Below, piece by piece: positions 6,117-15,200 of a stretch of 64,000 bases of DNA; within the stretch, counting starts at the first letter, position 1; the number at the start of each line of letters is the position of its first letter. Source of the stretch: Clostridia bacterium (GTDB lineage Bacteria; Bacillota; Clostridia; Christensenellales; QALW01); the NCBI GenBank assembly GCA_017502165.1, contig JAFVVO010000019.1, positions 1-64,000 of the forward strand, in the 5' to 3' direction. A model generated the notes under the pieces. It saw nothing but the letters and a program-made list of their open reading frames with translations. It made no database searches and was not told the origin of the DNA. A program made the translations under genes and the position numbers.

Positions 6117-6707
6117 ATGAAGAAGGATGAGCTGCGCCGCGGTTTAATTGACGGAACTATCCACGTCATAGCCAAAGAAGGCCTTGACGGAGCATCAACA
6201 AAGCGAATCGGAATTGCAACAGGCATAAATGAAGCGTACATTTACCGTTGCTTTAAGGATAAAGAGGATATGTTTGCTAAAACGTTTGCGTCTCTTGATG
6301 ATGAATTGGTTTCCAAAGGAATGCAACACGTTGAAGTTATGTATATGGAGGAAATAGACTATGTGTCAAGATGCCGAATTTTCTTTATAGCTATCTGGAG
6401 ATTTTTGCTGGGCAACCGCGAAAAGTGCCGTACCTTTATCAGATATTATTATTCTCCTTATTTTTTAAGGTATTCCAATGAAGAACATAAGGAAAGGTTT
6501 TCACCGCTTGTGGATAAGTTCAGCGACGCTTTTCGCACCGAAGCAAACGTGTGGATGATACTAAATCATATTCTGACTACTATGCTTGACTTTGCCGTTA
6601 AGGTTTTTGACGGAGCTGTTCCTGATAACGAAGACACGGCAGAGCACGTTTTTCGATTGGTAATTGCCTCGGTAGGTCAGTATTTCAAAAAAGATTTTAA
6701 GTATTAA
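6117..6707 (+). CDS. TetR-family transcriptional regulator
   Basis: Encodes 196 residues. The N-terminal HTH (residues 5-50) reads GTIHVIAKEGLDGASTKRIG followed by INEAYIYRCFKDKEDMF, the usual TetR pattern. The helical ligand domain (60-196) is not assignable to a drug-binding subgroup. The ORFs that follow overlap or closely abut it (TAATG, then TGATG), so it leads an operon ending in a SipW-type peptidase and its probable substrate. It is likely to control that operon; the ligand is unknown. The start ATG has AAAGGAG upstream. Confidence 0.88.
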   Translation: MKKDELRRGLIDGTIHVIAKEGLDGASTKRIGIATGINEAYIYRCFKDKEDMFAKTFASLDDELVSKGMQHVEVMYMEEIDYVSRCRIFFIAIWRFLLGNREKCRTFIRYYYSPYFLRYSNEEHKERFSPLVDKFSDAFRTEANVWMILNHILTTMLDFAVKVFDGAVPDNEDTAEHVFRLVIASVGQYFKKDFKY

Positions 6708-6802
6708 TGCAAGGTAACTTTATAATTCTATCAGAAAATGCGGATTATTCGGTTAAGAATGTGCTCTTTACCGATAAATCCCTTGTGGAGATGAACAAGT
6801 GA
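6707..6802 (+). CDS. 31-residue micro-ORF linking TetR and membrane protein genes
   Basis: Its ATG overlaps the TetR stop (TAATG, 6705-6709) and its TGA overlaps the next ATG (TGATG, 6800-6804). It encodes MQGNFIILSENADYSVKNVL plus 11 more residues ending LVEMNK. Double stop-start overlap with coding-like composition suggests a real translated link or coupler. It has no membrane segment and no recognised family. Confidence 0.45.
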   Translation: MQGNFIILSENADYSVKNVLFTDKSLVEMNK

Positions 6803-7128
6803 TGAAGATTAGAAAAATATTAAAAAACATATCCGTAATTTTAGCGGCAATGATTGTTTTGGGCATTACTCTTGCAGTAAGTCTTCATTTTCTCGGCTAT
6901 GCTTCGTATTTTATAGAAAACAATATCAGTGTGTACGTTTTGTGCGGCGTAGGTTTGCTTTTGGTTGTTATTTCCGTTGTATCAGAATTAATGCAACACA
7001 AAAAGGAAGATGACAAACAGGTGCTTCACCAAGTGCAGATTGAAATTGAAGACGTAAAGCCTGCTCATTATTCTCACGCAGAGCTTGCACAGCTTCAAAA
7101 CCAAAGAGATAATACCAAAGACTTATAG
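6802..7128 (+). CDS. small two-helix membrane protein
   Basis: Encodes 108 residues from ATG 6802 (a GTG at 6799 is one codon upstream; GTGGAG at 6785-6790 can serve either). Two hydrophobic helices (about residues 10-33 and 42-64) are followed by a charged cytoplasmic tail of about 40 residues. No family was recognised. Its position between TetR and SipW suggests an accessory role in regulation or export of the surface protein made by this operon. Confidence 0.75.
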   Translation: MKIRKILKNISVILAAMIVLGITLAVSLHFLGYASYFIENNISVYVLCGVGLLLVVISVVSELMQHKKEDDKQVLHQVQIEIEDVKPAHYSHAELAQLQNQRDNTKDL

Positions 7129-7182
7129 CTTCGTATTAGGTATAATTTCAACAAACATAATTAGAAGAGCTAAGGAGAACGA

Positions 7183-7197
7183 ATGCTTCAATCATGA
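7183..7197 (+). promoter_or_regulatory. four-codon minicistron ahead of sipW
   Basis: AAGGAGAACGA places its Shine-Dalgarno optimally for ATG 7183 (encoding MLQS), not for the sipW ATG at 7194. The minicistron stop TGA (7195-7197) overlaps that ATG as ATGA. sipW is therefore probably translated by reinitiation or coupling. Confidence 0.45.
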
Positions 7198-7904
7198 CAG
7201 GCAAAGTATTAAAAACAATAATAGCAGTAGTAACAGATATTTTCGTTTATTTATTTCTGATAATCAGTCTTTTTCTTGCGGTATTTTCATTTCTTGCAAA
7301 AAAATCTGCAGACAACACCGTAGGATTATTTAATTACGAAGCAAGAATTGTTTTGACTAATTCAATGGAATCGGAGACGCGTACTGATACAAATCAGCAT
7401 GAAATCAAAAGCATTCCTGTCAACTCAATGGTATTTATTGAAAAAATTCCAACGGACCCCGAAGAAAAAAGCAAGTGGCTTCAAGAACTAAGGGTAGGGG
7501 ACGTTTTAACATTCAACTATTATTACGTTGAGCCTATAGTAATTACCCACAGAATAACAAAAATATATGAAAACAAAACCGACGGATACGTGATAGAACT
7601 GCGTGGAGATAATAAGGGAGAAAACAACGTTCCTCTAATTCAGATAATCGACACGTCGCTGACGGAAACACCGAATTTTATAATCGGTAAGGTAGAAGGG
7701 CAGTCATTGCTTTTAGGTAAAACTATAAGTGCCCTCACTGATCCCGTCACTTTAGTATTAAGCATTATATTTCCGTGCTGTATGATTATCATATATGAAT
7801 TGTATAAGATTTCGCGTGTTAAATTTGATGAAAAACTTGCCCTGAAGGACGAACAAATCGCTTTTCTTGAGGACGAGTTGAGTAAAATAAAAAATTCTTA
7901 TTAA
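7194..7904 (+). CDS. sipW: SipW-type (ER-like) signal peptidase I
   Basis: Encodes 236 residues. One N-terminal helix (about 10-35) and one C-terminal helix (about 182-205) flank an external catalytic domain. The nucleophile lies in VLTNSMES (Ser57), the general base is His119 in VITHRI, giving the Ser/His dyad of the SipW/SPC18 branch instead of Ser/Lys, and RGDN (137-140) matches the conserved box. Known members cleave the atypical signal peptides of TasA/CalY-like proteins. The next gene encodes such a substrate 12 bases downstream, which supports the call. Confidence 0.88.
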   Translation: MTGKVLKTIIAVVTDIFVYLFLIISLFLAVFSFLAKKSADNTVGLFNYEARIVLTNSMESETRTDTNQHEIKSIPVNSMVFIEKIPTDPEEKSKWLQELRVGDVLTFNYYYVEPIVITHRITKIYENKTDGYVIELRGDNKGENNVPLIQIIDTSLTETPNFIIGKVEGQSLLLGKTISALTDPVTLVLSIIFPCCMIIIYELYKISRVKFDEKLALKDEQIAFLEDELSKIKNSY

Positions 7905-7916
7905 GGAGAAAAAGAA

Positions 7917-9605
7917 ATGGAACAAAGAAAAAGCAGAAACAAAATCACAATGGCTATTATTTCAATGCTTATGTGCTTGTGCGTTATCACAAGCGCAACC
8001 TTTGCATTGTTTACTGATAGCGACAACGTAAGCGTAAAGGTTTTAGCGGCAACTGTAGACATTGACGTTACTCTAAATCCCGATAGCTTAAAGGTGTATT
8101 CATTGGGAGAAGAGCAAACCGTAACAAATGCACAGGGTGAAAAGACCTTTGCAAATAACGGCGTTGCGCGCTTCAACGATGAAGGCAATCTGGAGCTTGA
8201 ACGCATCACTCCCGGTGATAAGGCTACCTTCAGCATAAGCGTTAAAAACAACAGCAACGTTTTTGCTAAGTACAGAATCATCTGGAACGTTCAAGGCGAG
8301 CTTATGGGACAGCTTAAAGCCTCCGCAGACGGAGCACAGATTGTCTCTGCCAAAAGCTCATGGAATGATTGGGATGTTTCTCAGGGAACTGAAAAAACGA
8401 TAGAGCTCTCCGTTGAGCTTCCTACAGACGCTTCAGACGATTATCAGGGCAAAAACGCAGAGATTTCCTTTGCCGTTGAGGTTATTCAGGCAAATGCCAC
8501 TCAGTTATTTGATGAGTGGGACGGAACTGAGGACGTTTCCTGGTATACGGCAAATCCCGATGCCGCAAGCTTTACCTTGGAATCGGCAGAAGCCTTTGCA
8601 GGCTTTGCAAGCCTTGTAGGTACAACCGAACAGTTCGAGGGCAAAACAATTACTCTTGATATCGACGTGGATCTTAACGGCATGCCCTTTGCACCCATCG
8701 GCTCTACCGGTGAAAGAGATAACAGAAACCGCCTTGTAACTGAATCCTTTAAGGGTACCTTCGACGGCCAGGGCCACACAATCGAAAACTTTACTCAAAG
8801 CGGTTGGGATTACGGATATGAGTGGGGACAATACGGTTCCCTTGGCTTATTCTCTTCTTTAGAGAGCGCAACAATTAAAAACGTAACCGTTTCAAACGTA
8901 AGCGTAGAGATTGAGGGCGGCGACGTTGGCGGAATTACCGGCTCTGCCGAAGGCGTTTGCGTATTCGAAAACGTTACGGTTGAGGATAGCAGCTTTGGTA
9001 CGTATAATAACGGCATCGGCGGCGTTATCGGCTGGTCAGGCGCAGGTGAATACACCTTCAAGAACGTTACCATCGCAGACGACGTTGTTCTTGGCGGACT
9101 TTGGGGCTCCTTTGATAGCTCCATCGGCGGTGTTGTAGGTCAGGGCGAAATCGGTGCAACTTATAATTTTGAAGACGTAGACATCGCTTGCCGACTCGAT
9201 GCATACAATGACGTTACTGCATCTTATCAGTATTATCTCTATCGTATGACCGGTATGATTATCGGCCGTTTGGAAGCAACCACCACCATTGATGGCAGAA
9301 ATTATCCCGATATGAGTCAGTACAATATTACCTGCCAAGACGTAACCGTTACTTACGGAGATTGGATGAATTATCACTATTGCTACGGCTTTAACGGAAG
9401 CCGTTATACAAGAGTAGAAGCAGGCTTTGCTTACGGTGGACTTGATATTACGGCAGATGACCATGCAACAAAGTGCACAGATCACCTTTTGTGCTTGCCC
9501 TTTGACGGACTCTTCGGCGGTGATCAGTACGGTGTTAACCCCATAAGAGAATATGCAGGAGTAACAGTTAACTATCCCGCAAGCTACACCCCCGATAATG
9601 ACTAA
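7917..9605 (+). CDS. TasA/CalY-like SipW-dependent surface protein with GLUG-like repeats
   Basis: Encodes 562 residues. The signal (residues 1-30; basic MEQRKSRNK, hydrophobic core, then SATFALFTDSDN) is the SipW-dependent type. Residues 30-195 form a camelysin/TasA-like beta domain (VKVLAATVDIDVTL; RITPGDKATFSISVKNNS). Residues 200-450 carry an FKGTFDGQGHTI entry and repeated Gly-Gly-Ile/Val turns as in GLUG/beta-helix modules. It is probably a secreted fibre or surface adhesin matured by the upstream peptidase. The C-terminal 110 residues, rich in Tyr and Cys, are unassigned. Confidence 0.8.
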   Translation: MEQRKSRNKITMAIISMLMCLCVITSATFALFTDSDNVSVKVLAATVDIDVTLNPDSLKVYSLGEEQTVTNAQGEKTFANNGVARFNDEGNLELERITPGDKATFSISVKNNSNVFAKYRIIWNVQGELMGQLKASADGAQIVSAKSSWNDWDVSQGTEKTIELSVELPTDASDDYQGKNAEISFAVEVIQANATQLFDEWDGTEDVSWYTANPDAASFTLESAEAFAGFASLVGTTEQFEGKTITLDIDVDLNGMPFAPIGSTGERDNRNRLVTESFKGTFDGQGHTIENFTQSGWDYGYEWGQYGSLGLFSSLESATIKNVTVSNVSVEIEGGDVGGITGSAEGVCVFENVTVEDSSFGTYNNGIGGVIGWSGAGEYTFKNVTIADDVVLGGLWGSFDSSIGGVVGQGEIGATYNFEDVDIACRLDAYNDVTASYQYYLYRMTGMIIGRLEATTTIDGRNYPDMSQYNITCQDVTVTYGDWMNYHYCYGFNGSRYTRVEAGFAYGGLDITADDHATKCTDHLLCLPFDGLFGGDQYGVNPIREYAGVTVNYPASYTPDND

Positions 9606-9618
9606 TAATTTATAAAAC

Positions 9619-9652
9619 AAGAGAGACGCATTTGAGGCGTCTCTTTTATTTT
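9619..9652 (+). terminator. terminator of the TetR-SipW-TasA operon
   Basis: AGAGACGC (9622-9629) pairs with GCGTCTCT (9637-9644), followed by TTTTATTTTATT. Confidence 0.85.
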
Positions 9653-9667
9653 ATTCTGATGGTCTTA

Positions 9668-9696
9668 TTGACTTCAAGGTGGGAATGTGATAAAAT
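9668..9696 (+). promoter_or_regulatory. promoter of the YbjN-YbjN-CARF operon
   Basis: TTGACT, 17-bp spacer ending in TGA, TAAAAT. Confidence 0.75.
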
Positions 9697-9751
9697 GTGC
9701 TAAATGGCTGATAGAATAGTCATAGAGTAAAATAAAAAGGAAGTGTGTTTT

Positions 9752-10234
9752 ATGCCGATGGAAGATAATCTTGCCCACGCACAAGGCGTATTTGGAGACG
9801 TTTGTCGTTTTCTTGATAAACTGGGATGGAAATACAATAGAATTGAAGATAAGCTGTTGATTCACTGCCAGGCGCAAGGTGAAGATTTACCTATAGACGT
9901 TGTCATTGACGTTAATACCGAAAGAATGCTGCTGGTTATGTTTTCGGCATTTCCATTTGCAATTCAAGAGGATAAAAGGCTTGAGGCTGCCATGGCTGTT
10001 TGCGCAGTCAATAATTCTCTCGTAGAGGGAAGCTTTGATTACGATATAAATAGCGGAAAAATACATTTTCGCATAGCAAACAGCTTTTTTAACTGTGAAA
10101 TCAGCGAGGAAACCTTTAAGTATATGCTTGGCGGGTTATGTGAGCTGGTTGACCTTTATAATGATAAATTTTTTATGCTTTCAAAGGGAACATACTCCAT
10201 TGAGCAGTTCCTTACGGACTTGGCAAATAAATAG
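9752..10234 (+). CDS. YbjN-like protein 1
   Basis: Encodes 160 residues from ATG 9752; the in-frame GTG at 9743 is too close to AAAAAGGAAG to be used. The fold pattern (short helix, paired strands RIEDKLLIHCQ, long helix KRLEAAMAVCAVNNSLVEGS, FDYDINSGKIHFR) resembles YbjN / type III secretion chaperone-like proteins, small acidic helix-grip proteins thought to bind client proteins. It is a diverged paralogue of the next gene and may form a heterodimer with it. Its job beside a CARF nuclease is unknown. Confidence 0.65.
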   Translation: MPMEDNLAHAQGVFGDVCRFLDKLGWKYNRIEDKLLIHCQAQGEDLPIDVVIDVNTERMLLVMFSAFPFAIQEDKRLEAAMAVCAVNNSLVEGSFDYDINSGKIHFRIANSFFNCEISEETFKYMLGGLCELVDLYNDKFFMLSKGTYSIEQFLTDLANK

Positions 10235-10246
10235 GAGGAAGTAACG

Positions 10247-10720
10247 ATGGCTGACGAAAATAAAATCCAATCAGCGAACAAGGTTTTTCAGTGTCTTTGC
10301 GATTCTCTGGAAAGTAAAGGCTGGAAATTCTATAAGGATGCAGAAAGATTGGTGGTTCATTTCGGTGTAACCGGTAAGGAAATTACCACGCAGTTAATTT
10401 TCTTTATTGATGCGGATAGGGAGCTTGTTCGTCTGTTAGCACCATTAAAAGCTCAAATGGCGGAAAATAAGCGAATCGAGGGTGCCGTTGCAACCTGCGT
10501 TGCCTCCTCGGGCCTGCCAAACGGAAATTTTGATTACGATTTGAAAAAGGGCTCCATAGTCTTCCGCCTTGGCTCAAGCTATAAGGGAAGAGAGCTTAAC
10601 GGTGACGTTTTTCATTATATGATTTCTTACGCCTTTGCAATGGTGGAGCAATATCATAACCGATTTATTGCTCTTAACGACGGAACGATAAATATAGCCG
10701 ATTTTATTGACAATAAATGA
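10247..10720 (+). CDS. YbjN-like protein 2
   Basis: Encodes 157 residues with the same pattern as the upstream gene: DAERLVVHFGVTGKEIT, then KRIEGAVATCVASSGLPNG and NFDYDLKKGSIVFRLGSSY. The two proteins align over their whole length at perhaps a third identity by eye, consistent with an ancient duplication. GGAGG lies 7 bases before ATG 10247. Its last codons overlap a possible TTG start of the CARF gene, so translation is probably coupled. Function is an inference from fold similarity only. Confidence 0.65.
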   Translation: MADENKIQSANKVFQCLCDSLESKGWKFYKDAERLVVHFGVTGKEITTQLIFFIDADRELVRLLAPLKAQMAENKRIEGAVATCVASSGLPNGNFDYDLKKGSIVFRLGSSYKGRELNGDVFHYMISYAFAMVEQYHNRFIALNDGTINIADFIDNK

Positions 10721-10748
10721 CGACATAAGCGTTTTAACGAGGAAAAAT

Positions 10749-12029
10749 ATGACGTACGTTGAATTCTTTGATAAGGATGCCACGGAAAATATCTGCGCGT
10801 GCCTTGCCTATTCTCCAAACAAAATTATTTACGTTGGAGATTCCGATGAGCAAATGACAAAAAGCATCGACAACTACAAGCAAGTCTTTGCCCGCAGAGC
10901 TCCCAAAATGGAGTTTATAAAAAAGGTGGTTGAAAAGGATAATCTGGACAGCGCTATTACCGTTCTTTCTCAAATTATCGAGGAAAATGAAGAGTGCGTG
11001 TTCGATATAACCGGCGGAGCGGAAATTCTTGCCGTTGCCTTGGGAATAGTATATGCTAAATATCCCGATAAAAAAATCCGTCTGCGCAGGTTCAACGTTA
11101 ACGAAAGCACCGTCTGTGACTGCACTCCCGACGGAAAAACCGTGTATCAGGTTGTTCCCAAGTTTTCCATCAGCGAAAACGTGCGCATTTACGGCGGCAA
11201 GGTTATGTTCGGCAGAATTGACCAGCATAAAACGTATTTATGGAATCTTATGCCCGACTTTTTGCGCGATGCTGAGCTGATATGGGGGATCTGCAGAGGA
11301 AATCCGCGCTTGTGGAATACGCAGATAGGCGTTTTCGAGGCTATGGAGGAAGTGGGCAGAGTGAACGGCAGTACGCTGACTACGGTGGCGTCAAGACGGG
11401 CGCTGGACCCCTACTTAAAGAGACATAAGGCGAGATATAGAAAGATAAACGGCATTATCAATCAACTGCTTGCCAACGGGCTGATTACCCGTTTTGAAGA
11501 AAAGGACGAGGAGACCGTTACCGTCTCATACAAAAATGAGCAGGTAAAAAAATGCCTTACAACTGCAGGAATGGCTCTTGAATTAAAGGTGTATATTACT
11601 GCAAAGCTTCTTAAGGATAAAAACGGAAATCCTTATTTTGACGATGCGCTTAACGGTGTTTTAATTGACTGGGACGGCTTTGCTCACGACGAAAAGCGGG
11701 AAGAGATTTTCGATACGGAAAATGAAATCGACGTAATGCTTATGCGCGGAATAACACCGATTTTTATTTCCTGCAAAAACGGCAACATTACCTCGGAAGA
11801 GCTTTATAAGCTGGATACCGTTGCAAAACGCTTCGGCGGAAAGCACGCAAAGAGGGTGCTTGTGGCACCGTCTATTGAAACGCTGGGTGATACGGGGGAG
11901 TATCTTATTCAGCGCGCCAAGGATATGAATATTTTGCTTATTAAGGATATTTTAGGCGCTTCTGACGGTGACGAAAAGCTGAAAAACGGACTTATGAGCA
12001 TCGTAAAAGACAGTGACGGAATAAATTAA
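10749..12029 (+). CDS. Card1/Can2-like CARF - PD-(D/E)XK nuclease (DUF1887 family)
   Basis: Encodes 426 residues from ATG 10749 (GAGGAA 4 bases upstream); a TTG at 10707 would add 14 residues. The N-terminal 130 residues form a CARF-type Rossmann domain with CVFDITGGAEILAVALG, matching the TGGT/K ligand motif. A middle winged-helix-like segment follows. The C-terminus has the nuclease signature NEIDVMLMRG then PIFISCKNG, the D-x(n)-S-C-K motif of DUF1887. Known Card1 proteins are nucleases switched on by cyclic tetra-adenylate from type III CRISPR. No cas gene or cyclase is in the window, so the activator here is unknown. Confidence 0.82.
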   Translation: MTYVEFFDKDATENICACLAYSPNKIIYVGDSDEQMTKSIDNYKQVFARRAPKMEFIKKVVEKDNLDSAITVLSQIIEENEECVFDITGGAEILAVALGIVYAKYPDKKIRLRRFNVNESTVCDCTPDGKTVYQVVPKFSISENVRIYGGKVMFGRIDQHKTYLWNLMPDFLRDAELIWGICRGNPRLWNTQIGVFEAMEEVGRVNGSTLTTVASRRALDPYLKRHKARYRKINGIINQLLANGLITRFEEKDEETVTVSYKNEQVKKCLTTAGMALELKVYITAKLLKDKNGNPYFDDALNGVLIDWDGFAHDEKREEIFDTENEIDVMLMRGITPIFISCKNGNITSEELYKLDTVAKRFGGKHAKRVLVAPSIETLGDTGEYLIQRAKDMNILLIKDILGASDGDEKLKNGLMSIVKDSDGIN

Positions 12030-12033
12030 TAAT

Positions 12034-12085
12034 AAAGCGCTTCGTGCGTTCGGAAATATCCGAGCCTGCGAAGTGCTTTTTATTT
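12034..12085 (+). terminator. long terminator after the CARF gene
   Basis: AAAGCGCTTCG pairs with CGAAGTGCTTT, with a second stem TTCGGAAATATCCGA inside and a T run. It separates the CARF operon from the AAA-protease operon. Confidence 0.8.
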
Positions 12086-12098
12086 ATAAATGTTATAT

Positions 12099-12151
12099 TG
12101 ATTATCATTTCAATGTTCAACAACTATAATGATTATCATTTCAATGTTCAA
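12099..12151 (+). promoter_or_regulatory. tandem 22-bp operator repeats, Fur-box-like
   Basis: A 22-bp sequence containing TGATTATCATTTCAATG occurs at 12099-12120 and 12130-12151, a period of 31 bp (about three helical turns). The second copy lies in AATGAT-T-ATCATT, a perfect dyad close to the Fur/Zur/PerR box (GATAATGATAATCATTATC). The repeats sit 27 bp upstream of the next -35. Confidence 0.55.
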
Positions 12152-12177
12152 TAATCATATAAATAACAGGGCAAATA

Positions 12178-12206
12178 TTGACAAGTTCGCGGGTGCGAAG
12201 TATAAT
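12178..12206 (+). promoter_or_regulatory. full-consensus promoter of the AAA-FtsH/RyR operon
   Basis: TTGACA (12178-12183), 17 bp, TATAAT (12201-12206). The spacer contains the dyad TTCGC-GGGT-GCGAA, an apparent repressor site between the two boxes. Confidence 0.8.
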
Positions 12207-12282
12207 AAATAATAGAATTCTACAATTCAGAATGCTTGTTATATTCTTTTGAATGTGATTTGCAAGGTACAAGGAGAAAATA

Positions 12283-15200
12283 ATGAACGAAATTAAAAAG
12301 AGCGCACTTTTGAGCGAACTGCTTGATATGGCTAAAAAGGTGGGAAACAAAAAGGATTCTCCCATAACGGCAGAAAAATTCTTAGTGGCGGTAATTGACA
12401 AATTACATACTAAGCCTGCGGAGGTGCCCAAGGAGCTTTACGATTTGCTCACGGCTGTAAGAAAACGCATTTTTAACGTTGATAAGGTACAATCAGATCT
12501 GATTAAGTACGTAACTCAGGAAAACGTCGATTTTCTTATGGACGATTTATATATGAAAAAGAAGCTGCAGCAGGCTTCGAAGCTGGCAGAAGACGTGCAT
12601 CAAGACGAGATAACGGCGTCTATGCTTTTAATCTGTATTTTAGAGGACCCCAACGCCACAATAAAGGCGGCATTGGCACTCACCGATTCCGAAGAGCCTA
12701 AGCAGGACGGCAAAGAGGGCAATACGGTGTCCTTCAGTGTTCAGCTTGAAGGAATGTTCGATAAAGAAAATACGCAGCCTACGATTGCCTTTGAGGAAGT
12801 AACTGACGCAGGCGAAAAGCTTGAGGATATGCTTGACGGTGCGTTTGATGCGCCTTCAGAGCAAATAGACGATATATTTGATGAAGATGACGTGGACGGA
12901 ACGAGGGCCGCAAAAAGAAAAATAGGTCAGCTCGTTCAGCAGGTCAAATATATACGAAAAGAACTGCAAAGCTGTATTTTCGGTCAGGATAACGCAATTA
13001 ACGTGTTTACCACGGGATATTTTCAGGCAAGCATGAGAGCTATGCTTGACGAGGCAGGCCGCCGTCCCCAAGCGACATTTTTATTCGCAGGCCCTCCGGG
13101 AGTGGGCAAAACCTTTCTTGCGGAAAAGGCGGCGCAGGCTCTGGGCTTGCCCTTTAAGCGCTTTGATATGAGCGGATATGCCGATAAGGAAGCCAATATG
13201 GAATTTTGCGGCTTCGATAAGGTGTACAGAAGTGCAAAGGCGGGCAACGTAACGAGCTTTGTTCAGGCTAACCCCAAATGCGTGCTCTTGTTTGATGAGA
13301 TTGAAAAGGCAAACATCAGCGTAATTCATCTGTTCCTGCAAATGCTTGACGCAGGCAGATTGCGTGATAATTTTACCGATAGAGACGTTTCCTTTGCCGA
13401 TGCTATTATTATTCTTACTACAAACGCAGGCAAGCAACTATACGAGGAAAGCGAAAGCGGAGATTTATCAAGTATTTCCCGCAAGGTTATTATTGACGCA
13501 CTTGAGAAGGACGTCAAGCCTGACACGCAAACACCGTATTTTCCCAAAGCCATTTGCTCGCGCTTCGCTTCGGGTAACGTGGTTATGTTTAATCATATGG
13601 GCGCCCACAATCTTCGGGCAATAGCGGAAAAGGAAATTAAACGGCACGCCTTTAATTTATGCAACGGAACAGATATCTATCTCAAAGTTGAAGACAGTGT
13701 GTATACGGCACTTTTGTTTGCTGAGGGAAGCAATGCCGACGCCAGAACTATCCGCAGCCGAGCCGAAGCCTTCATTAATGATGAGCTTTACGAGCTTTTG
13801 CGCTTAATTGAGTCCGATAAGGTAAAAACTCAGGTAGAAAATATAAAAAGAATATGCATAAATGTTGATTTAAGCTCTGCCAAGAAAGAGATTTCCGAGC
13901 TTTTTGTGTCAGAGGAAAAACCCAAGGTACTGATTTTAAGCGATAAGAGCACCGTTTCTCTTTGCAGAAAAAAGGCACCTAAAATTGAAATTTTCGGTGT
14001 GCAGACGTTAGATGATGCCGTAAGCACCTTTAAGAACAATAATATTGATTTTGCACTGTTGGATATGCAGTTTGGGGCTCAGGCAGAAAGCCGACTGCTC
14101 AATCTTGAGGATACGGATACGCCTGCCCGCGATTTCTTTGCGTTTTTGCGTCAGCAGGGACGGGGTTTGCCCGTTTACCTGATAGAAAAGCGTGAAGGCA
14201 CCTTAACCGACGAGGAAAAGGTTTCCTTCCTGCGCCAAGGCGTTCGCGGAGTGATTGGTCTTAATACGGGCAAGGGCGAATTTGCCAAGCACGTGAAGAG
14301 CATCGCCTCAATGCTGTATCAGCAGGCAAGCATGGATAAGTTTGCCAAGGAGAACAAGCTGGTTACCTTTGAAACTGCTCAAACCGTATCTAAAAACGGT
14401 GAGGAAGCAAAAATTAAGCTCTTTGATTTTAAGCTGGCAGTTGCGGTTGATTCCGAGGACACCAAGAATATTCTCAGCGCGGTATCAAAGCCCAACGTTC
14501 GTTTTGAAGACGTGCTCGGAGCAAACGACGCTAAACGCGAGCTAAAGTATTTTGTTGAATATCTTAAAAATCCCAAAAAATATTTGGGCTCAGGTGTTAA
14601 GGCACCTAAAGGAATTCTTCTTTACGGTCCTCCCGGAACGGGCAAAACAATGCTTGCCAAGGCTATGGCTTGCGAGGCAGGAGTAACCTTCATTGTTGCC
14701 GAAGGCAATCAGTTCGTTAAAAAGTACCTTGGTGAAGGCGCCGAAAAGGTACATCAGCTCTTCAAAACTGCCCGAAAATATGCGCCGTCAATTCTCTTTA
14801 TTGACGAAATTGACGCCATCGCCAAGGAACGCAGGGGCGGTGCAGGCGCAGGCGCTAACGGAGAAGAAACGCTTACCGCCTTCTTAACTGAAATGGACGG
14901 CTTTATAAGTGATCCGTCACGGCCCGTGTTCGTGCTTGCGGCAACGAATTTTGACGTTGAGCCCGGTAGACCGAAGAGCCTTGACCCTGCGCTTATGCGC
15001 CGTTTTGACAGACGGGTATATATTGATCTTCCCAATAAGGAGGATAAAATCAAATTCCTTAAAATGAAGATTGCTAAAAACAACGCCCTTGATATCTCCG
15101 ATGAGCAGGTAGAAAACATTGCCACGAGAGCCATCGGAATGAGCCTTGCGGAGCTTGATTCTGCGGTGGAGCTGGCGCTTCGTTCTGCAATTCGCCAGGG

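Noticed and set aside
10574..11228. Long minus-strand frames opposite the YbjN and CARF genes
   Set aside because: They mirror coding DNA on the other strand, lack ribosome sites, and their length follows from the codon bias of the real genes.
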